Shown: positions 8,828 to 18,079 of the stretch, piece after piece | How the letters are laid out: the number at the start of each line of letters is the position of its first letter | Position numbering within the stretch: the first letter of the stretch is position 1 | Assembly (NCBI RefSeq): GCF_002208115.1 | Contig: NZ_CP020946.1 | Location: 1-64,000 of the forward strand | Source of the DNA: Bdellovibrio bacteriovorus | Lineage (GTDB): Bacteria > Bdellovibrionota > Bdellovibrionia > Bdellovibrionales > Bdellovibrionaceae | Reading direction: 5' to 3' | Length of the DNA: 64,000 bases | Position numbers and translations under genes: made by a program | Notes under the pieces: generated by a model | What the model was told of the DNA's origin: nothing | Databases searched by the model: none | Seen by the model: only the letters and a program-made list of their open reading frames with translations

Positions 8828-9601
8828 ATGAAGATTTTTGTGTGTATCAAGCAGGTGCCTGACACCGAAACAAAGATTAAGATCTCTCCCGACCAGACTG
8901 GTATCGACACGGCGGGTATTAAATGGGTTATGAACCCTTATGACGAGTATGCAGTTGAGGAAGCCAACAAGCTTCGCGACGCAAACCCGGGATCCCAAGT
9001 ATGGGTTCTGTCTGTTGGACCAAAGGCTCGTGTGGTTGAATCCTTGCGTACCGCATTGGCGATGGGCGCTGACGAAGCCATCGTGGTGAACGGCGAAGGT
9101 CTGGATAACTTTGCCACGGCAAAAGCTTTGGCTGAAGTGATCAAAGCTGAGGGCGGCGCAAAAGTCATCTTCTCCGGCAAACTTGCAATTGATGACAATG
9201 CTTCTTCTGTCAGCCAGATGATGGCTGAATTCCTGAACGTTCCTCACACCACAGTGGTATCGAAATTCAATTTCAATGGCGAAAACGTTGTGGTTGAACG
9301 TGACATCGAAGGTGGCGCGAAAGAAGTCGTGCAAATGATGACTCCAGCGGTTGTGGCGGCGAACAAGGGTTTGAACATGCCTCGTTACGCAAGTCTTCCA
9401 GGCATCATGAAAGCCAAAAAGAAAGTGATCAAAGAAATCGAATTCGCTTCTTTGAACATTCCGGCTTCCGATATCAAAATCAAATACTCCGGCTTTGCTC
9501 TTCCGGCTGACAAACCAGCTGTAAAAATGCTTTCTGGCGATGCTTCTGCACAGGCGTCCGAGCTGGTTAAACTTCTTCGCGACGAAGCGAAGGTTCTGTA
9601 A
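8828..9601 (+). CDS. etfB: Electron transfer flavoprotein, beta subunit
   Basis: The ETF beta subunit binds AMP and, with EtfA, shuttles electrons from acyl-CoA and other dehydrogenases to the quinone pool. The 257-residue product starts MKIFVCIKQVPDTETKIKI and keeps MNPYDEYAVEEA and the ETF-beta signature region VVERDIEGGAKEVVQM followed by MTPAVVAANKGLN. GGGG lies a few bases upstream of the ATG. It is 10 bp from etfA, in one operon. Confidence 0.95.
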   Translation: MKIFVCIKQVPDTETKIKISPDQTGIDTAGIKWVMNPYDEYAVEEANKLRDANPGSQVWVLSVGPKARVVESLRTALAMGADEAIVVNGEGLDNFATAKALAEVIKAEGGAKVIFSGKLAIDDNASSVSQMMAEFLNVPHTTVVSKFNFNGENVVVERDIEGGAKEVVQMMTPAVVAANKGLNMPRYASLPGIMKAKKKVIKEIEFASLNIPASDIKIKYSGFALPADKPAVKMLSGDASAQASELVKLLRDEAKVL

Positions 9602-9611
9602 GGATTAAGAC

Positions 9612-10580
9612 ATGGGTAAAATTCTAGTTTTTGCTGAACACACAAACGGTAAACTAAAACGCAGCTCCCAGGAGCTTCTTCAGGCGGCAGCCGCTTCCGG
9701 TAACACGGTTGTTGCGGTGGCTTTCGGCTCTCACGCAGGCGATGTGACGGCAGCTTTGGGTCACAACGGGGCTTCTGAAGTTCACGTTGTGAAAGACGCC
9801 TCCCTGGATGCTTACAATCCAGAGGCTTTCACTGCAAATATCGCAGCGATCATCGGCAAAGTTCAGCCTTCCATCGTTCTGGCTTCTGCTTCTTCCACCG
9901 GTAAGGATCTTTTCCCTCGCGTGGCGGCTCGTTTGGGCGTGGGTGTGGCAAGTGACTGCACGACTTTGAATATTTCCGGCGACAACGTGACTGCGGTTAA
10001 ACCAATGTACTCCGGCAAATGCTTTGCGACGGTGAACTTTGAAAACAGCGCCGTAAAAATCGTTTTGATGCGCGCAAATCAACTTCCGGTAGCAGCCGCG
10101 GACACTTCCAAAACTGCCAACGTGGTTGAACACGCGGCAGCGGCGGCGGACCTGAAAACCTTGATCAAAGAAATCGTGAAGGGTGCTTCCGAAAAATTGG
10201 ATCTGACTGAAGCTAACATCGTGGTCAGCGGCGGTCGTGGTCTGAAAGAAGCGGCCAACTTCAAGATTTTGAATGATCTTGCAGACGTTTTGGGTGCCAC
10301 CGTGGGTGCTTCCCGTGCGGTTGTGGATGCGGGCTGGGTTGGTCACGGCATGCAGGTGGGTCAAACTGGTAAAACAGTGGCTCCGACTTTGTACATCGCA
10401 GTTGGTATCTCCGGCGCTATCCAGCACTTGGCTGGTATGAGCGGATCCAAAGTGATCGTGGCAATCAATAGCGACGCCAACGCACCGATCTTCCAAAAAG
10501 CGACTTACGGCATTGTCGGTGACGCTTTGGAAATCGTTCCTAAACTGACAGAAGAGTTCAAAAAAGCTCTTCACCACTAA
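9612..10580 (+). CDS. etfA: Electron transfer flavoprotein, alpha subunit
   Basis: The alpha subunit carries the FAD of the ETF heterodimer. The 322-residue product has an N-terminal [20 protein letters not shown] domain and the C-terminal FAD-binding domain from about residue 195: [44 protein letters not shown], then [20 protein letters not shown]. All hallmark residues are present. It precedes a DUF374 gene by only 2 bp. Confidence 0.95.
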   Translation: MGKILVFAEHTNGKLKRSSQELLQAAAASGNTVVAVAFGSHAGDVTAALGHNGASEVHVVKDASLDAYNPEAFTANIAAIIGKVQPSIVLASASSTGKDLFPRVAARLGVGVASDCTTLNISGDNVTAVKPMYSGKCFATVNFENSAVKIVLMRANQLPVAAADTSKTANVVEHAAAAADLKTLIKEIVKGASEKLDLTEANIVVSGGRGLKEAANFKILNDLADVLGATVGASRAVVDAGWVGHGMQVGQTGKTVAPTLYIAVGISGAIQHLAGMSGSKVIVAINSDANAPIFQKATYGIVGDALEIVPKLTEEFKKALHH

Positions 10581-10582
10581 TC

Positions 10583-11248
10583 GTGTTTAGAAAGTATATT
10601 CTTCCGATTATTGTTTTCGTCTTCTACCGAACCCTCTCATGGACATGGAGGGTTCGGCTTATCGAACCTGATTCCCTGAAACAATCTGTTGATTCCGCTA
10701 CTCCATCTCCGGTGGTGCTGGCGCATTTTCACGGGGATGAGCTCGCGCTTTTATCCATCGTAAAAAGATACCGTATCGCCACCATCGCTTCACAATCCAA
10801 AGACGGTGAATTGATGGCAACGGTGCTGAAGTGGCTGGGGGCAAAAACCAGTCGCGGTTCTTCCACGCGCGGTGGTGTGCAGGCCCTCAAAGGTCTTTTG
10901 CGTTTGGTAAAAGACGGGGGAAATTGCAGCTTTGCTGTGGATGGTCCAAAAGGCCCGTTACACAAAGTCAAACCCGGTGTGTTTGAACTTTCCCGCATGA
11001 TTCACGGTCCGATTTACGCTGCGGGTGTGGCGTGTGATCGTGCGATTCATTTCCCCAAATCGTGGAATAAAACTTTTCTGCCCAAACCCTTCGCCAAAGT
11101 GATCATTTACTGGGTGGGACCGATGGCTCCTGTGAGCAAAGAGATCGATCCAAGAAACCCAGACCTTGCTCTAGAGTTAGAGGCTCTTTTGCACCAAGCT
11201 AGGCAGCAAGCTCTTAAATTCATTGCGGATAATGATGCTCAGTGCTAG
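10583..11248 (+). CDS. DUF374 / lysophospholipid acyltransferase-like protein
   Basis: This is a 221-residue membrane-associated protein of the DUF374 group within the lysophospholipid acyltransferase superfamily. The motifs in order are AHFHGDELALL (about 50-60), SQSKDGELMA (about 73-82), SRGSSTRGG (about 93-101) and FAVDGPKGP (about 115-123). An N-terminal hydrophobic stretch follows the start. The frame opens with GTG at 10583, 2 bp after the etfA stop, suggesting translational coupling. A role in lipid A or envelope lipid acylation is likely from the family; the acceptor is unknown. Confidence 0.8.
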   Translation: MFRKYILPIIVFVFYRTLSWTWRVRLIEPDSLKQSVDSATPSPVVLAHFHGDELALLSIVKRYRIATIASQSKDGELMATVLKWLGAKTSRGSSTRGGVQALKGLLRLVKDGGNCSFAVDGPKGPLHKVKPGVFELSRMIHGPIYAAGVACDRAIHFPKSWNKTFLPKPFAKVIIYWVGPMAPVSKEIDPRNPDLALELEALLHQARQQALKFIADNDAQC

Positions 11249-11295
11249 CGTTTTAGCATAGTTCTCATTCAACTTTTTAAAGGGACTTTTGAAGC

Positions 11296-12105
11296 ATGAA
11301 ACTTGTAATCAGCATCTTGTTGCTCATCTCTGCGACCGCTTTTGCACAGAAATCCACGGACGTCGTGGCTCAGGTGGGTAAAAAAACTATCACGCTTGAA
11401 GACTTCAATAAAAAGTACAACGAAGTGAAGTCTCAAACCATCAACCCGCCTACCAAAGAACAATTCCTGGAAGACCTGGTTCGCTACGAAATGGGTGTTC
11501 AGGAGGCTGAAAAGCGCAACCTGCAAAAAGACCCTATCGTGCAGGACCGCTTCAACCAGGAGATGTATAAAGCCCTTCTGGAAAAAGACATCGGTCAGCG
11601 TGTTCAAAAGATCCAGGTTTCCGATGCTGAAATGAAAGCTTGGTACGCCAAGAATCCGGAACTTCGCACCAGCCATATCCTGATTGAGTTTAAAGCAGGG
11701 GCGACTCCGGCGCAGGTGGCTGAAGCAAAAAAACGTGCGACAGAAATCTACGAAGAGGTTAAAAAGAGCAAAAGACCATTTGAAGAGCTGGTTAAACTTT
11801 ACTCTGACGATGCTCTTTCCAAGCAGGTTGGCGGCGATATCGGCTGGCAATCCCGCGTGACACTGGTTCCGAATTATTACGAAGCGGTGGTCAACATGAA
11901 GGTCGGTGAGATTACGGGGCTTATCGAAACTCAGTTTGGCTTCCACGTTATTAAACTGACCGGTCGCAGAAGCTTTGAGAACGCGAACAAACGCCAGATC
12001 AGAGCGGCCGTTTTCGATGAAAAAAGAAAACAGGTCTTTAACGACTACTTCGAAAGAATGAAGAAGTCTTATCCGATCAAAGAAAACAAAGGTCTTCTTA
12101 AATAA
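11296..12105 (+). CDS. Secreted parvulin-type peptidyl-prolyl isomerase (PrsA/SurA-like)
   Basis: A Sec signal peptide (MKLVISILLLISATAFAQ) precedes an N-terminal helical chaperone region. A parvulin domain follows at about 112-215 (SHILIEFKAG, YSDDALSKQVGGDIGW, TQFGFHVIKLTGR). It should act on periplasmic or outer-membrane protein folding. The 269-residue protein is the first of three consecutive parvulin genes (12 bp, then an 8-bp overlap). A GGGAC stretch lies before the ATG. Confidence 0.85.
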   Translation: MKLVISILLLISATAFAQKSTDVVAQVGKKTITLEDFNKKYNEVKSQTINPPTKEQFLEDLVRYEMGVQEAEKRNLQKDPIVQDRFNQEMYKALLEKDIGQRVQKIQVSDAEMKAWYAKNPELRTSHILIEFKAGATPAQVAEAKKRATEIYEEVKKSKRPFEELVKLYSDDALSKQVGGDIGWQSRVTLVPNYYEAVVNMKVGEITGLIETQFGFHVIKLTGRRSFENANKRQIRAAVFDEKRKQVFNDYFERMKKSYPIKENKGLLK

Positions 12106-12117
12106 GGATTTGATCCG

Positions 12118-13086
12118 ATGAAATTTTCAAAGAGCCCCGCACTGACGGGGCTTTTTATTTTTATGAGCCTCGCTTTGGCGGGATGTCCATCAAGCTATCA
12201 GAAACTCTCCACCAAACCCGTGGAGAAGGTGAACGACCACGTTCTGACCTCCAAGCAGTTTGCCAACCAGCTGGCACGAAGGCTTAGAAATTTCGACGCC
12301 CTGGCGGCGAAGGATCCCAACAACATCCATCGCATTAAAGAAGAAATTCTGCGCGACTTCCTGGTGAAAAGCCTGACGCTGGACTGGGCAAGGGCTCAGA
12401 GCATCGTGATTTCGGAAAACACCCTGGATAAAGAAGTCGACAAACTGCGCGCGAACTATCCGGATGACCTTTCTTTCCGCCGGGCCCTGGCTTTGGAGAA
12501 TCTGTCATTCTCGGAATGGCGTGAAGAGCTGAGATATTCCCTGGTCGAGCGCGAGGTCTTTAAAAAGATCAACGAAAAGGTCAAAGCACCGACAGAAGAA
12601 GAGATCAAACGCTACTACGAAGACAACAAGGACCGCTACAAACGCAAAGAACGGGTGTACCTGCGCCAGATCGTGGTGGACGAGGACGCGAAAGCTGATG
12701 CCATCAAGGTGGACCTGAAAACCGGTGATTTTGCGGAGCTTGCCCGGAAGTATTCCATCACACCTGAAGCCAAGCAGGGCGGGGTTGTCGGCTGGATTGA
12801 AAAAGGCACGGTGGACTACTTTGATCCCCTGTTTAATGTCGGCTCCGGCGTGCAAACAATCAAAAGTCCATTCGGAATCCATCTGATTCGGGTGGAAAAA
12901 AAGGCCCCAGCTTCCACATTGTCCCTGGAAGAGGTCAAACCACAGATTATCCGGGCGCTTCGCGCACAACGCGAGCAGGCGGAATACGTGGCATGGCTTG
13001 ATGCCCAGCTCAGAAGTAGTAAAGTCTTAAAGGACTATGAACTGATGAATTCCATCAAGGTGGATACACGAGGAACCAATGATTAA
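12118..13086 (+). CDS. Parvulin-type foldase lipoprotein
   Basis: This is a 322-residue lipoprotein: the lipobox LALAGC puts the lipidated Cys at 23. A SurA_N-like helical region follows (about 35-160). A parvulin domain follows at about 178-265 (RVYLRQIVVDEDA, YSITPEAKQGGVVGWIEKGT, PFGIHLIRVEKK). The parvulin core is diverged, with the usual SHI replaced by RQI, so isomerase activity may be reduced (inference). It lies between the secreted parvulin and the SurA-like gene. Confidence 0.82.
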   Translation: MKFSKSPALTGLFIFMSLALAGCPSSYQKLSTKPVEKVNDHVLTSKQFANQLARRLRNFDALAAKDPNNIHRIKEEILRDFLVKSLTLDWARAQSIVISENTLDKEVDKLRANYPDDLSFRRALALENLSFSEWREELRYSLVEREVFKKINEKVKAPTEEEIKRYYEDNKDRYKRKERVYLRQIVVDEDAKADAIKVDLKTGDFAELARKYSITPEAKQGGVVGWIEKGTVDYFDPLFNVGSGVQTIKSPFGIHLIRVEKKAPASTLSLEEVKPQIIRALRAQREQAEYVAWLDAQLRSSKVLKDYELMNSIKVDTRGTND

Positions 13087-14023
13087 TCTTCTTTTTGCTT
13101 TGCTAGTGGCTACACCAAGTCATGCCGAGATTGTGGAAAAAACTGTGGCTATCGTGAATAGCGAACTGGTTTTGGAATCTGATTTCAAGGACCTGGTAAA
13201 ACGCATTCCAAAACAGGGCATGGTTGATGAGTCCTTGTTGTTTGATAAACCAGCCACCAGTCTGATTGGGAACCGCAAAGCGCAACTGGATTACCTGATC
13301 AATGAAAAGATCCTGCAATCTGAAATCAAACGCCTGAACCTGACCGTGACCAACGACCGCGTGGAATCCGAATTAAAAGAAATGGCCCGCAAAAACCAGG
13401 TCAGCGAAACGGAACTTGCCAAGGTGATCCAGCAGCAGGGTGTTTCCATGGATGACTATCGCCGCTTCCTGAAAGACAGCATTGAAAAACGCTCTTTGAT
13501 GGACGCCGAGATCATTTCCAAGCTGCGTATTTCTGACGAAGACGCGCTGAACGAATACCTGAAGACCAATCCGAACAACCGTCCTTCCATCGATGAGTTC
13601 TCGGTGTCTCATATCTTCTTCAACCCGAAAAAAGGCGGCGCGGAAGCTTCCATCAAGCGCGCGGAAACCGTGCTGGGTAAACTTCGCAGCGGCGAAAACT
13701 TTGAAAACCTGGCGCAGCAGTTCAGTGAAGATCCCAATTTCTCCACCGGTGGCGCTCTGGGCACCTTTAAATCCGGCGATTTCCTTCCGGAAATTGAAGA
13801 GGCTATTTCCAGCCTGAAGGTGAACGAGACCACTCCGATCGTGAAATCCCGCATGGGTTTCCACATCGTAAAACTGACGGGTAAAAAACTGACCACGGAT
13901 CCGAAATTTGAGCGCGCTAAAGACAAAATCAAAGCGCAGCTTCTGGAGGCCAGCTTCAAACGTCAGTTGAAAAACTGGCTGCAGTCCAAACGTGATGAGT
14001 CCTTCATCCGTATCAATGAGTAA
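13079..14023 (+). CDS. surA: SurA-like periplasmic chaperone / peptidyl-prolyl isomerase
   Basis: The 314-residue product has a short signal sequence (MINLLFALLVATPSHA), a SurA N-domain (VEKTVAIVNSELVLESDFKD, about 18-160) and one parvulin domain at about 175-275 (SVSHIFFNPKKGG, FSEDPNFSTGGALGTFKSGD, RMGFHIVKLTGKK). E. coli SurA has two parvulin domains; this one has one. The start overlaps the upstream lipoprotein gene by 8 nt and its end overlaps pdxA. The surA-pdxA order matches E. coli, which supports the name. Confidence 0.82.
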   Translation: MINLLFALLVATPSHAEIVEKTVAIVNSELVLESDFKDLVKRIPKQGMVDESLLFDKPATSLIGNRKAQLDYLINEKILQSEIKRLNLTVTNDRVESELKEMARKNQVSETELAKVIQQQGVSMDDYRRFLKDSIEKRSLMDAEIISKLRISDEDALNEYLKTNPNNRPSIDEFSVSHIFFNPKKGGAEASIKRAETVLGKLRSGENFENLAQQFSEDPNFSTGGALGTFKSGDFLPEIEEAISSLKVNETTPIVKSRMGFHIVKLTGKKLTTDPKFERAKDKIKAQLLEASFKRQLKNWLQSKRDESFIRINE

Positions 14024-14966
14024 ACTTCGAATCGCTCTTACGACCGGGGATGTGGATGGCATTGGCTTTGAGGTCACTGCCAAGGCTCTGCATCACCTGG
14101 GCCCGCAAAAGGGCGTGCAGTTTCTGTTGTGGCGTCCGGATGGCGCTTCACAAAAGTATTTGAAACTGATTGATCAGAAATTCGAGCGCATCACCGTGGA
14201 TGACCTTTTCCAGGCTCTGGAAATCGAAGGTCCTTACCTGATAGATATTGCCTCGGACCTGGCACCTGCGAAATGGGTGGAATTAAGCGCCAAGGCCTGC
14301 CTGAAGAAAGAAATTCACGCGCTGGCCACAGCCCCCTTGTCCAAAACTTCAATCAAAGCGGCGGGCTTTAAAGACCTTGGACACACGGACATCTTAAAAA
14401 GACTTTCCAGAGCCAAACATGTGCACATGGGTTTTGTCGGTGAAAAGTTTAACGTGGTCCTGGCCACCGCACATCTGCCGGTGAAAGAGATTACCAAGCA
14501 CTTAAGTTTCAGCGTGCTGGCCGAAGCCCTGATCAACGCCAATGAACTCAGAAAAAAGCTTCCGACCGCCCAGGCTAAAAAACCCATCGGTGTTCTGGGG
14601 CTCAACCCCCATGCCGGCGAGGCTGGGTTGATCGGGCAGGAAGAGCTTTTGTTTTTCCCGGAGCTTGTAAGTTTTGCCAAAGAAAAGAAGATTCCGTTTG
14701 AAGGACCGCTGGTTCCGGATGCAGCCTTCTTCCCGGAAAACTGGAAAAAATACTCGGTGTATTTGAGCCTGTATCATGATCAGGGGCTGATTCCGTTTAA
14801 AATGATTCACGGGCAGGACAGTGGCGTGCATATGACCCTGGGAATCCCGTTTGTTCGCACCAGCGTGGACCACGGGACGGCCAAAGACATCTTTGGTAAG
14901 AACAAAGCCAACCCTCATTCGATGATTGATGCCGTTCGCTGGGCGGTAAAATTAGCTCGACTCTAG
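14016..14966 (+). CDS. pdxA: 4-hydroxythreonine-4-phosphate dehydrogenase
   Basis: PdxA oxidises 4-phosphohydroxy-L-threonine in the DXP-dependent pyridoxal phosphate pathway. The 316-residue product starts MSKLRIALTTGDVDGIGFEV. It keeps TAPLSKTSIKAAGFKDLGHTDIL, with a metal-binding His, then YHDQGLIPFKMI and RTSVDHGTAKDI. The usual GDPxGIG motif reads GDVDGIG. The ATG at 14016 overlaps the surA stop by 8 nt, and a start at 13992 is less likely. Confidence 0.88.
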   Translation: MSKLRIALTTGDVDGIGFEVTAKALHHLGPQKGVQFLLWRPDGASQKYLKLIDQKFERITVDDLFQALEIEGPYLIDIASDLAPAKWVELSAKACLKKEIHALATAPLSKTSIKAAGFKDLGHTDILKRLSRAKHVHMGFVGEKFNVVLATAHLPVKEITKHLSFSVLAEALINANELRKKLPTAQAKKPIGVLGLNPHAGEAGLIGQEELLFFPELVSFAKEKKIPFEGPLVPDAAFFPENWKKYSVYLSLYHDQGLIPFKMIHGQDSGVHMTLGIPFVRTSVDHGTAKDIFGKNKANPHSMIDAVRWAVKLARL

Positions 14967-15013
14967 AGCGCAGAAATTATAATCCTAAGCCCTTGAAATA
15001 ATTGAGGTGATAT

Positions 15014-16381
15014 ATGTTTCAACCCGTCATTTTTAGAGAATACGACATTCGCGGCGTCTATAACGGACAGTTCGACGACAACTTTGCTTACCTGCTGGGT
15101 CGCGCTTACGTCGTTTATATGAAACAAAGCAAGAACATCACAAATCCGACCGTGGCGTTGGGCTGTGATGCGCGTGAAAGCTCTCCGGCCATCATCAAGA
15201 ATCTTGCAAAAGGTCTGATGGACTCCGGCGCGAAGGTTATTCACCTGGGTCTGGTGACCACTCCGGTTTGTTACTTCGCCACGTTTGAATTGAAAGTCGA
15301 TGGCGCGGTTCAGGTCACTGGTTCGCACAATCCTCCAGAATACAACGGCTTTAAAATTTCTGTGGGTAAAGGCACCATCTTTGGCGTCGAAATCCAGAAG
15401 CTGTTGCACATCATTCAAAAAGGCGAATTCATTGACGGTCAGGGTTCTGAAGAATCCTTCGATATCAAGCCAATGTACTACGCACGTTACGCTAAAGAAT
15501 TCGGCCACATCAAAGACACCAAAGTTGTTTTGGACTGCGGTAACGGTGCTGGCGGTTCTGTGGTGCGCGGCCTGTTTGAAGCCTGCGGTTTGAAACCAAC
15601 CATCTTGTTTGAACAGCCAGACGGCACATTCCCGAATCACCACCCGGATCCAACGGTTGAAGAAAATCTGGTGGATCTGAAAGCCCAGGTTTTGAAAGAG
15701 GGTGCGGTTGCCGGTATCGGTTTTGACGGCGATGCGGACCGCATTGGTGTCGTCGATCACACCGGCCGCATGGTTTACGGTGATGAATTGATGGTGATCA
15801 TTTCCCGCGCGATTTTGGCTGAACAAAAAGGCGCCAAAATCATTGGTGACGTGAAATGTTCTGATCGCCTGTACCACGATGTTGCCAAACACGGTGGTCA
15901 GCCCATCATGTGGAAAACCGGTCACTCTTTGGTGAAAGAAAAAATCAAAGTTGAAAAAGCGCCATTCGGTGGTGAGATGTCCGGTCACGTGTTCTTTGCC
16001 GACCGCAACCACGGTTATGACGATGCTCCTTACGCGGCTTTGCGTTTGGTGGAAATCCTGGCAAAAACCGGCAAAACCATTCCGCAGTTGCTGGAAGGTT
16101 TGCCACCGGCTTTCAACACTCCGGAAATCCGCATCGACACCACAGAAGAAAAGAAAGTTCTGATCGTTGAAAAAATGATCGAAGCTTTCCCGGCTAAAGA
16201 GGGTGCTGACTATAAAGTGGATTTCACTGACGGTATCCGTCTGAGCTTTGCTGATGGCTGGGCACTGTGCCGCTCTTCCAACACACAGCCGGTGGTGGTG
16301 GTTCGTTACGAATCCTCCTCCCAGGCGGGACTGGATGCGATCCGCAACCGCGTTGAAGCGATTGTGAACAAGTATCTTTAA
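15014..16381 (+). CDS. Phosphomannomutase/phosphoglucomutase
   Basis: This alpha-D-phosphohexomutase interconverts hexose 1- and 6-phosphates for polysaccharide and LPS precursors. In 455 residues the phosphoserine is Ser104 in VTGSHNPPEYNG, the metal loop is GFDGDADRIG (about 238-247), the sugar loop is GGEMSGH (about 318-324), and the phosphate-binding loop RSSNTQPVVVVRYE lies near the C-terminus. This is the AlgC/ManB-like bifunctional type; the preferred sugar cannot be decided from sequence. GAGGTG precedes the ATG. A strong terminator follows. Confidence 0.92.
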   Translation: MFQPVIFREYDIRGVYNGQFDDNFAYLLGRAYVVYMKQSKNITNPTVALGCDARESSPAIIKNLAKGLMDSGAKVIHLGLVTTPVCYFATFELKVDGAVQVTGSHNPPEYNGFKISVGKGTIFGVEIQKLLHIIQKGEFIDGQGSEESFDIKPMYYARYAKEFGHIKDTKVVLDCGNGAGGSVVRGLFEACGLKPTILFEQPDGTFPNHHPDPTVEENLVDLKAQVLKEGAVAGIGFDGDADRIGVVDHTGRMVYGDELMVIISRAILAEQKGAKIIGDVKCSDRLYHDVAKHGGQPIMWKTGHSLVKEKIKVEKAPFGGEMSGHVFFADRNHGYDDAPYAALRLVEILAKTGKTIPQLLEGLPPAFNTPEIRIDTTEEKKVLIVEKMIEAFPAKEGADYKVDFTDGIRLSFADGWALCRSSNTQPVVVVRYESSSQAGLDAIRNRVEAIVNKYL

Positions 16382-16386
16382 GAACT

Positions 16387-16416
16387 AAAAGCCGGGTTCA
16401 TCACCCGGCTTTTTTA
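16387..16416. terminator. Terminator between the phosphohexomutase and the TfoX-like gene
   Basis: The stem AAAAGCCGGGT (16387-16397) pairs with ACCCGGCTTTT (from 16403) around a short loop and runs into a T-tract. The T-tract overlaps the stop of the convergent gene at 16414. Confidence 0.85.
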
Positions 16417-16914
16417 TTTCTGCGGTCGTTTCTTCTTCTTTGTTCCTGTGGATATCTTTGTGGTTTTCCCGGCAACCTTCTTGGCCACTTTCTTTTTAAA
16501 GACCTTTTTGACGGTTTTCTTCTTCGTTTTCTTGCGCGACTTTTCCTGGGGCCACACACCCACGCGTGGATCCGCACTTCGCACCAGACGGGTGATCATT
16601 TCAATGCGCTCTTCCCAGCCCTCAAACGTGAAGGGCAGATACAGCCACTTCGGCAGCACCGGATGGTTCACTAAAAACGGAAACTGCTTCTGCAGGGACT
16701 CGTGATGAATCCGGTCGGTCGCAATCAAAACTCCATTCCAGACTTCGAATTCGTATTCTTTACCACAATAGGAATAGTCCCCGACGTTTTCTGAAAGCAG
16801 CATCTTCAACTGGCCCTGATAATACAGCGCCAGTCCGCCGAACATCGACTTGATAATGGCGTCGGGCTTTTCTTCAAAGAACTCAAAGATCCAGCGGTTT
16901 TCAAATTGCTTCAT
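16414..16914 (-). CDS. TfoX-N-like protein with lysine-rich C-terminal tail
   Basis: This is a 166-residue protein. Residues 1-115 resemble the TfoX/Sxy N-terminal domain (SMFGGLALYYQGQLKMLLSE near 23-42, then PFTFEGWEERIEMITRLV near 91-108). From about residue 121 the chain becomes a lysine-rich tail (EKSRKKTKKKTVKKVFKKK and onward) ending KKKKRPQK, similar in composition to histone H1-like bacterial DNA-binding tails. No signal peptide is present. The TfoX assignment is by eye and moderate. A nucleic-acid-binding role is inferred from charge only. Confidence 0.6.
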   Translation of the reverse strand: MKQFENRWIFEFFEEKPDAIIKSMFGGLALYYQGQLKMLLSENVGDYSYCGKEYEFEVWNGVLIATDRIHHESLQKQFPFLVNHPVLPKWLYLPFTFEGWEERIEMITRLVRSADPRVGVWPQEKSRKKTKKKTVKKVFKKKVAKKVAGKTTKISTGTKKKKRPQK

Positions 16915-17060
16915 ACTTCCATAGATACCAAGGCGTTATCGAGCTCTCAAGACGGAAAAAGGCCCCTGTCTAAGGATTAGACACTTAAAATTTCTATTCT
17001 GAAATCTGGGGCATTTGAGCTGTCATCTCATTTGCACCTAAAACACCGCGAGGTGAAGTG

Positions 17061-17981
17061 ATGACTTTGATTCGACTGGCGGCCGTGATTCTTTCCCTGA
17101 TTTTTGGTGCGTCTGTATCCATGGCAGACTGCCGTGATTGCACGACCGTGGACTTTGAAAAGAACATCCAACTGAATTTGCTGACTCCGATGCTGTCCAT
17201 GTCCCTGAAAGACAAAATCACTTACGTTCAATCCTTCGGCATCGATGTTTACCGTGTGAAAGATCCCGAGAACCTTCCTGTCACTGTTCCCTACCTGCCT
17301 TACGCCACGGAAGATATTATTCCCGCAAAATTCATCAAGCTGTTTTCCGAAGGTGCGATCGGGCAGTACATGACGGAAACCAATTACGCTTACACCGTAA
17401 AAAAGCCGACCATCCTGTTGATTGAAAGTGTGGATGACTGGACCGTGATCCATGAGTTTGCCCATTACTTGTTTGATCGCGCTCGCTTAATGGAAGACGA
17501 CACTCGTGAGTCTCTGCATCTGATGCATTCCGAAGACGCGCAAGAGGATTTCTTTGACGCCAAAGAAGCCTATCGCAACTTTGGAGGATACCGGGATGAA
17601 GAACACAAGAACCGCACCATTCAAAGCTTCGTTCTTTATGCGAAGATGCAGATTTTCTTTGAGCGCTCCGCAAGCCTTGAAGAAACCACGATCGAAAAAC
17701 TTCTGCGCAATTACCATGTGACTCACAAGCCTCACGGTTTTACTCACAAAGACACCGAACGCAGCGACCGCTATGTTTATAATACGTCCCAGAAAGCCCA
17801 AGAGGCCTTGCGTTTACTGCTGGAGGACTGCGTGGATCTGGCGAAGACTTTGACCCCTCGGGATCATACGCTGATGACGGAACTTAAAACGGTCTGCCTT
17901 CAGGCAAGCGAGCTGAAAAAAGACGGTGTGAAAGTGTATGAAAGCACCGGACTGAAAAAGTCGCTGACGCACGTTTATTAG
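17061..17981 (+). CDS. Secreted protein with HExxH metalloprotease-like motif
   Basis: This is a 306-residue protein that I do not recognise. A signal peptide (MTLIRLAAVILSLIFGASVS, cleaved near MA-D) is followed by CRDC. At 131-135 lies HEFAH, a perfect HExxH zinc motif in a hydrophobic-helix context (WTVIHEFAHYLFDRA). Possible third ligands are acidic residues in the following DDTRESLHLMHSEDAQED. The C-terminal 150 residues are helical and charged. A periplasmic zinc peptidase is plausible but unproven. The ATG at 17061 is preferred to the overlapping GTG; GAGGTG lies upstream. The 146 bp before it (16915-17060) show nothing recognisable beyond a likely promoter. Confidence 0.6.
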   Translation: MTLIRLAAVILSLIFGASVSMADCRDCTTVDFEKNIQLNLLTPMLSMSLKDKITYVQSFGIDVYRVKDPENLPVTVPYLPYATEDIIPAKFIKLFSEGAIGQYMTETNYAYTVKKPTILLIESVDDWTVIHEFAHYLFDRARLMEDDTRESLHLMHSEDAQEDFFDAKEAYRNFGGYRDEEHKNRTIQSFVLYAKMQIFFERSASLEETTIEKLLRNYHVTHKPHGFTHKDTERSDRYVYNTSQKAQEALRLLLEDCVDLAKTLTPRDHTLMTELKTVCLQASELKKDGVKVYESTGLKKSLTHVY

Positions 17982-17999
17982 AATTCATCAGCACAAAAT

Positions 18000-18034
18000 A
18001 AAAAACCCACAACCGATGAAAGTTGTGGGTTTCT
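18000..18034. terminator. Bidirectional terminator after atpE and the HExxH gene
   Basis: The stem AAACCCACAAC (18003-18013) pairs with GTTGTGGGTTT (18022-18032) around an 8-nt loop. An A-run on the left gives a T-run on the minus strand, where it ends the gyr-atp transcript. Confidence 0.85.
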
Positions 18035-18079
18035 AAAGACCGTTAAACCGGCCTTTGTGATCAAAAGATCAAGCCTGAA

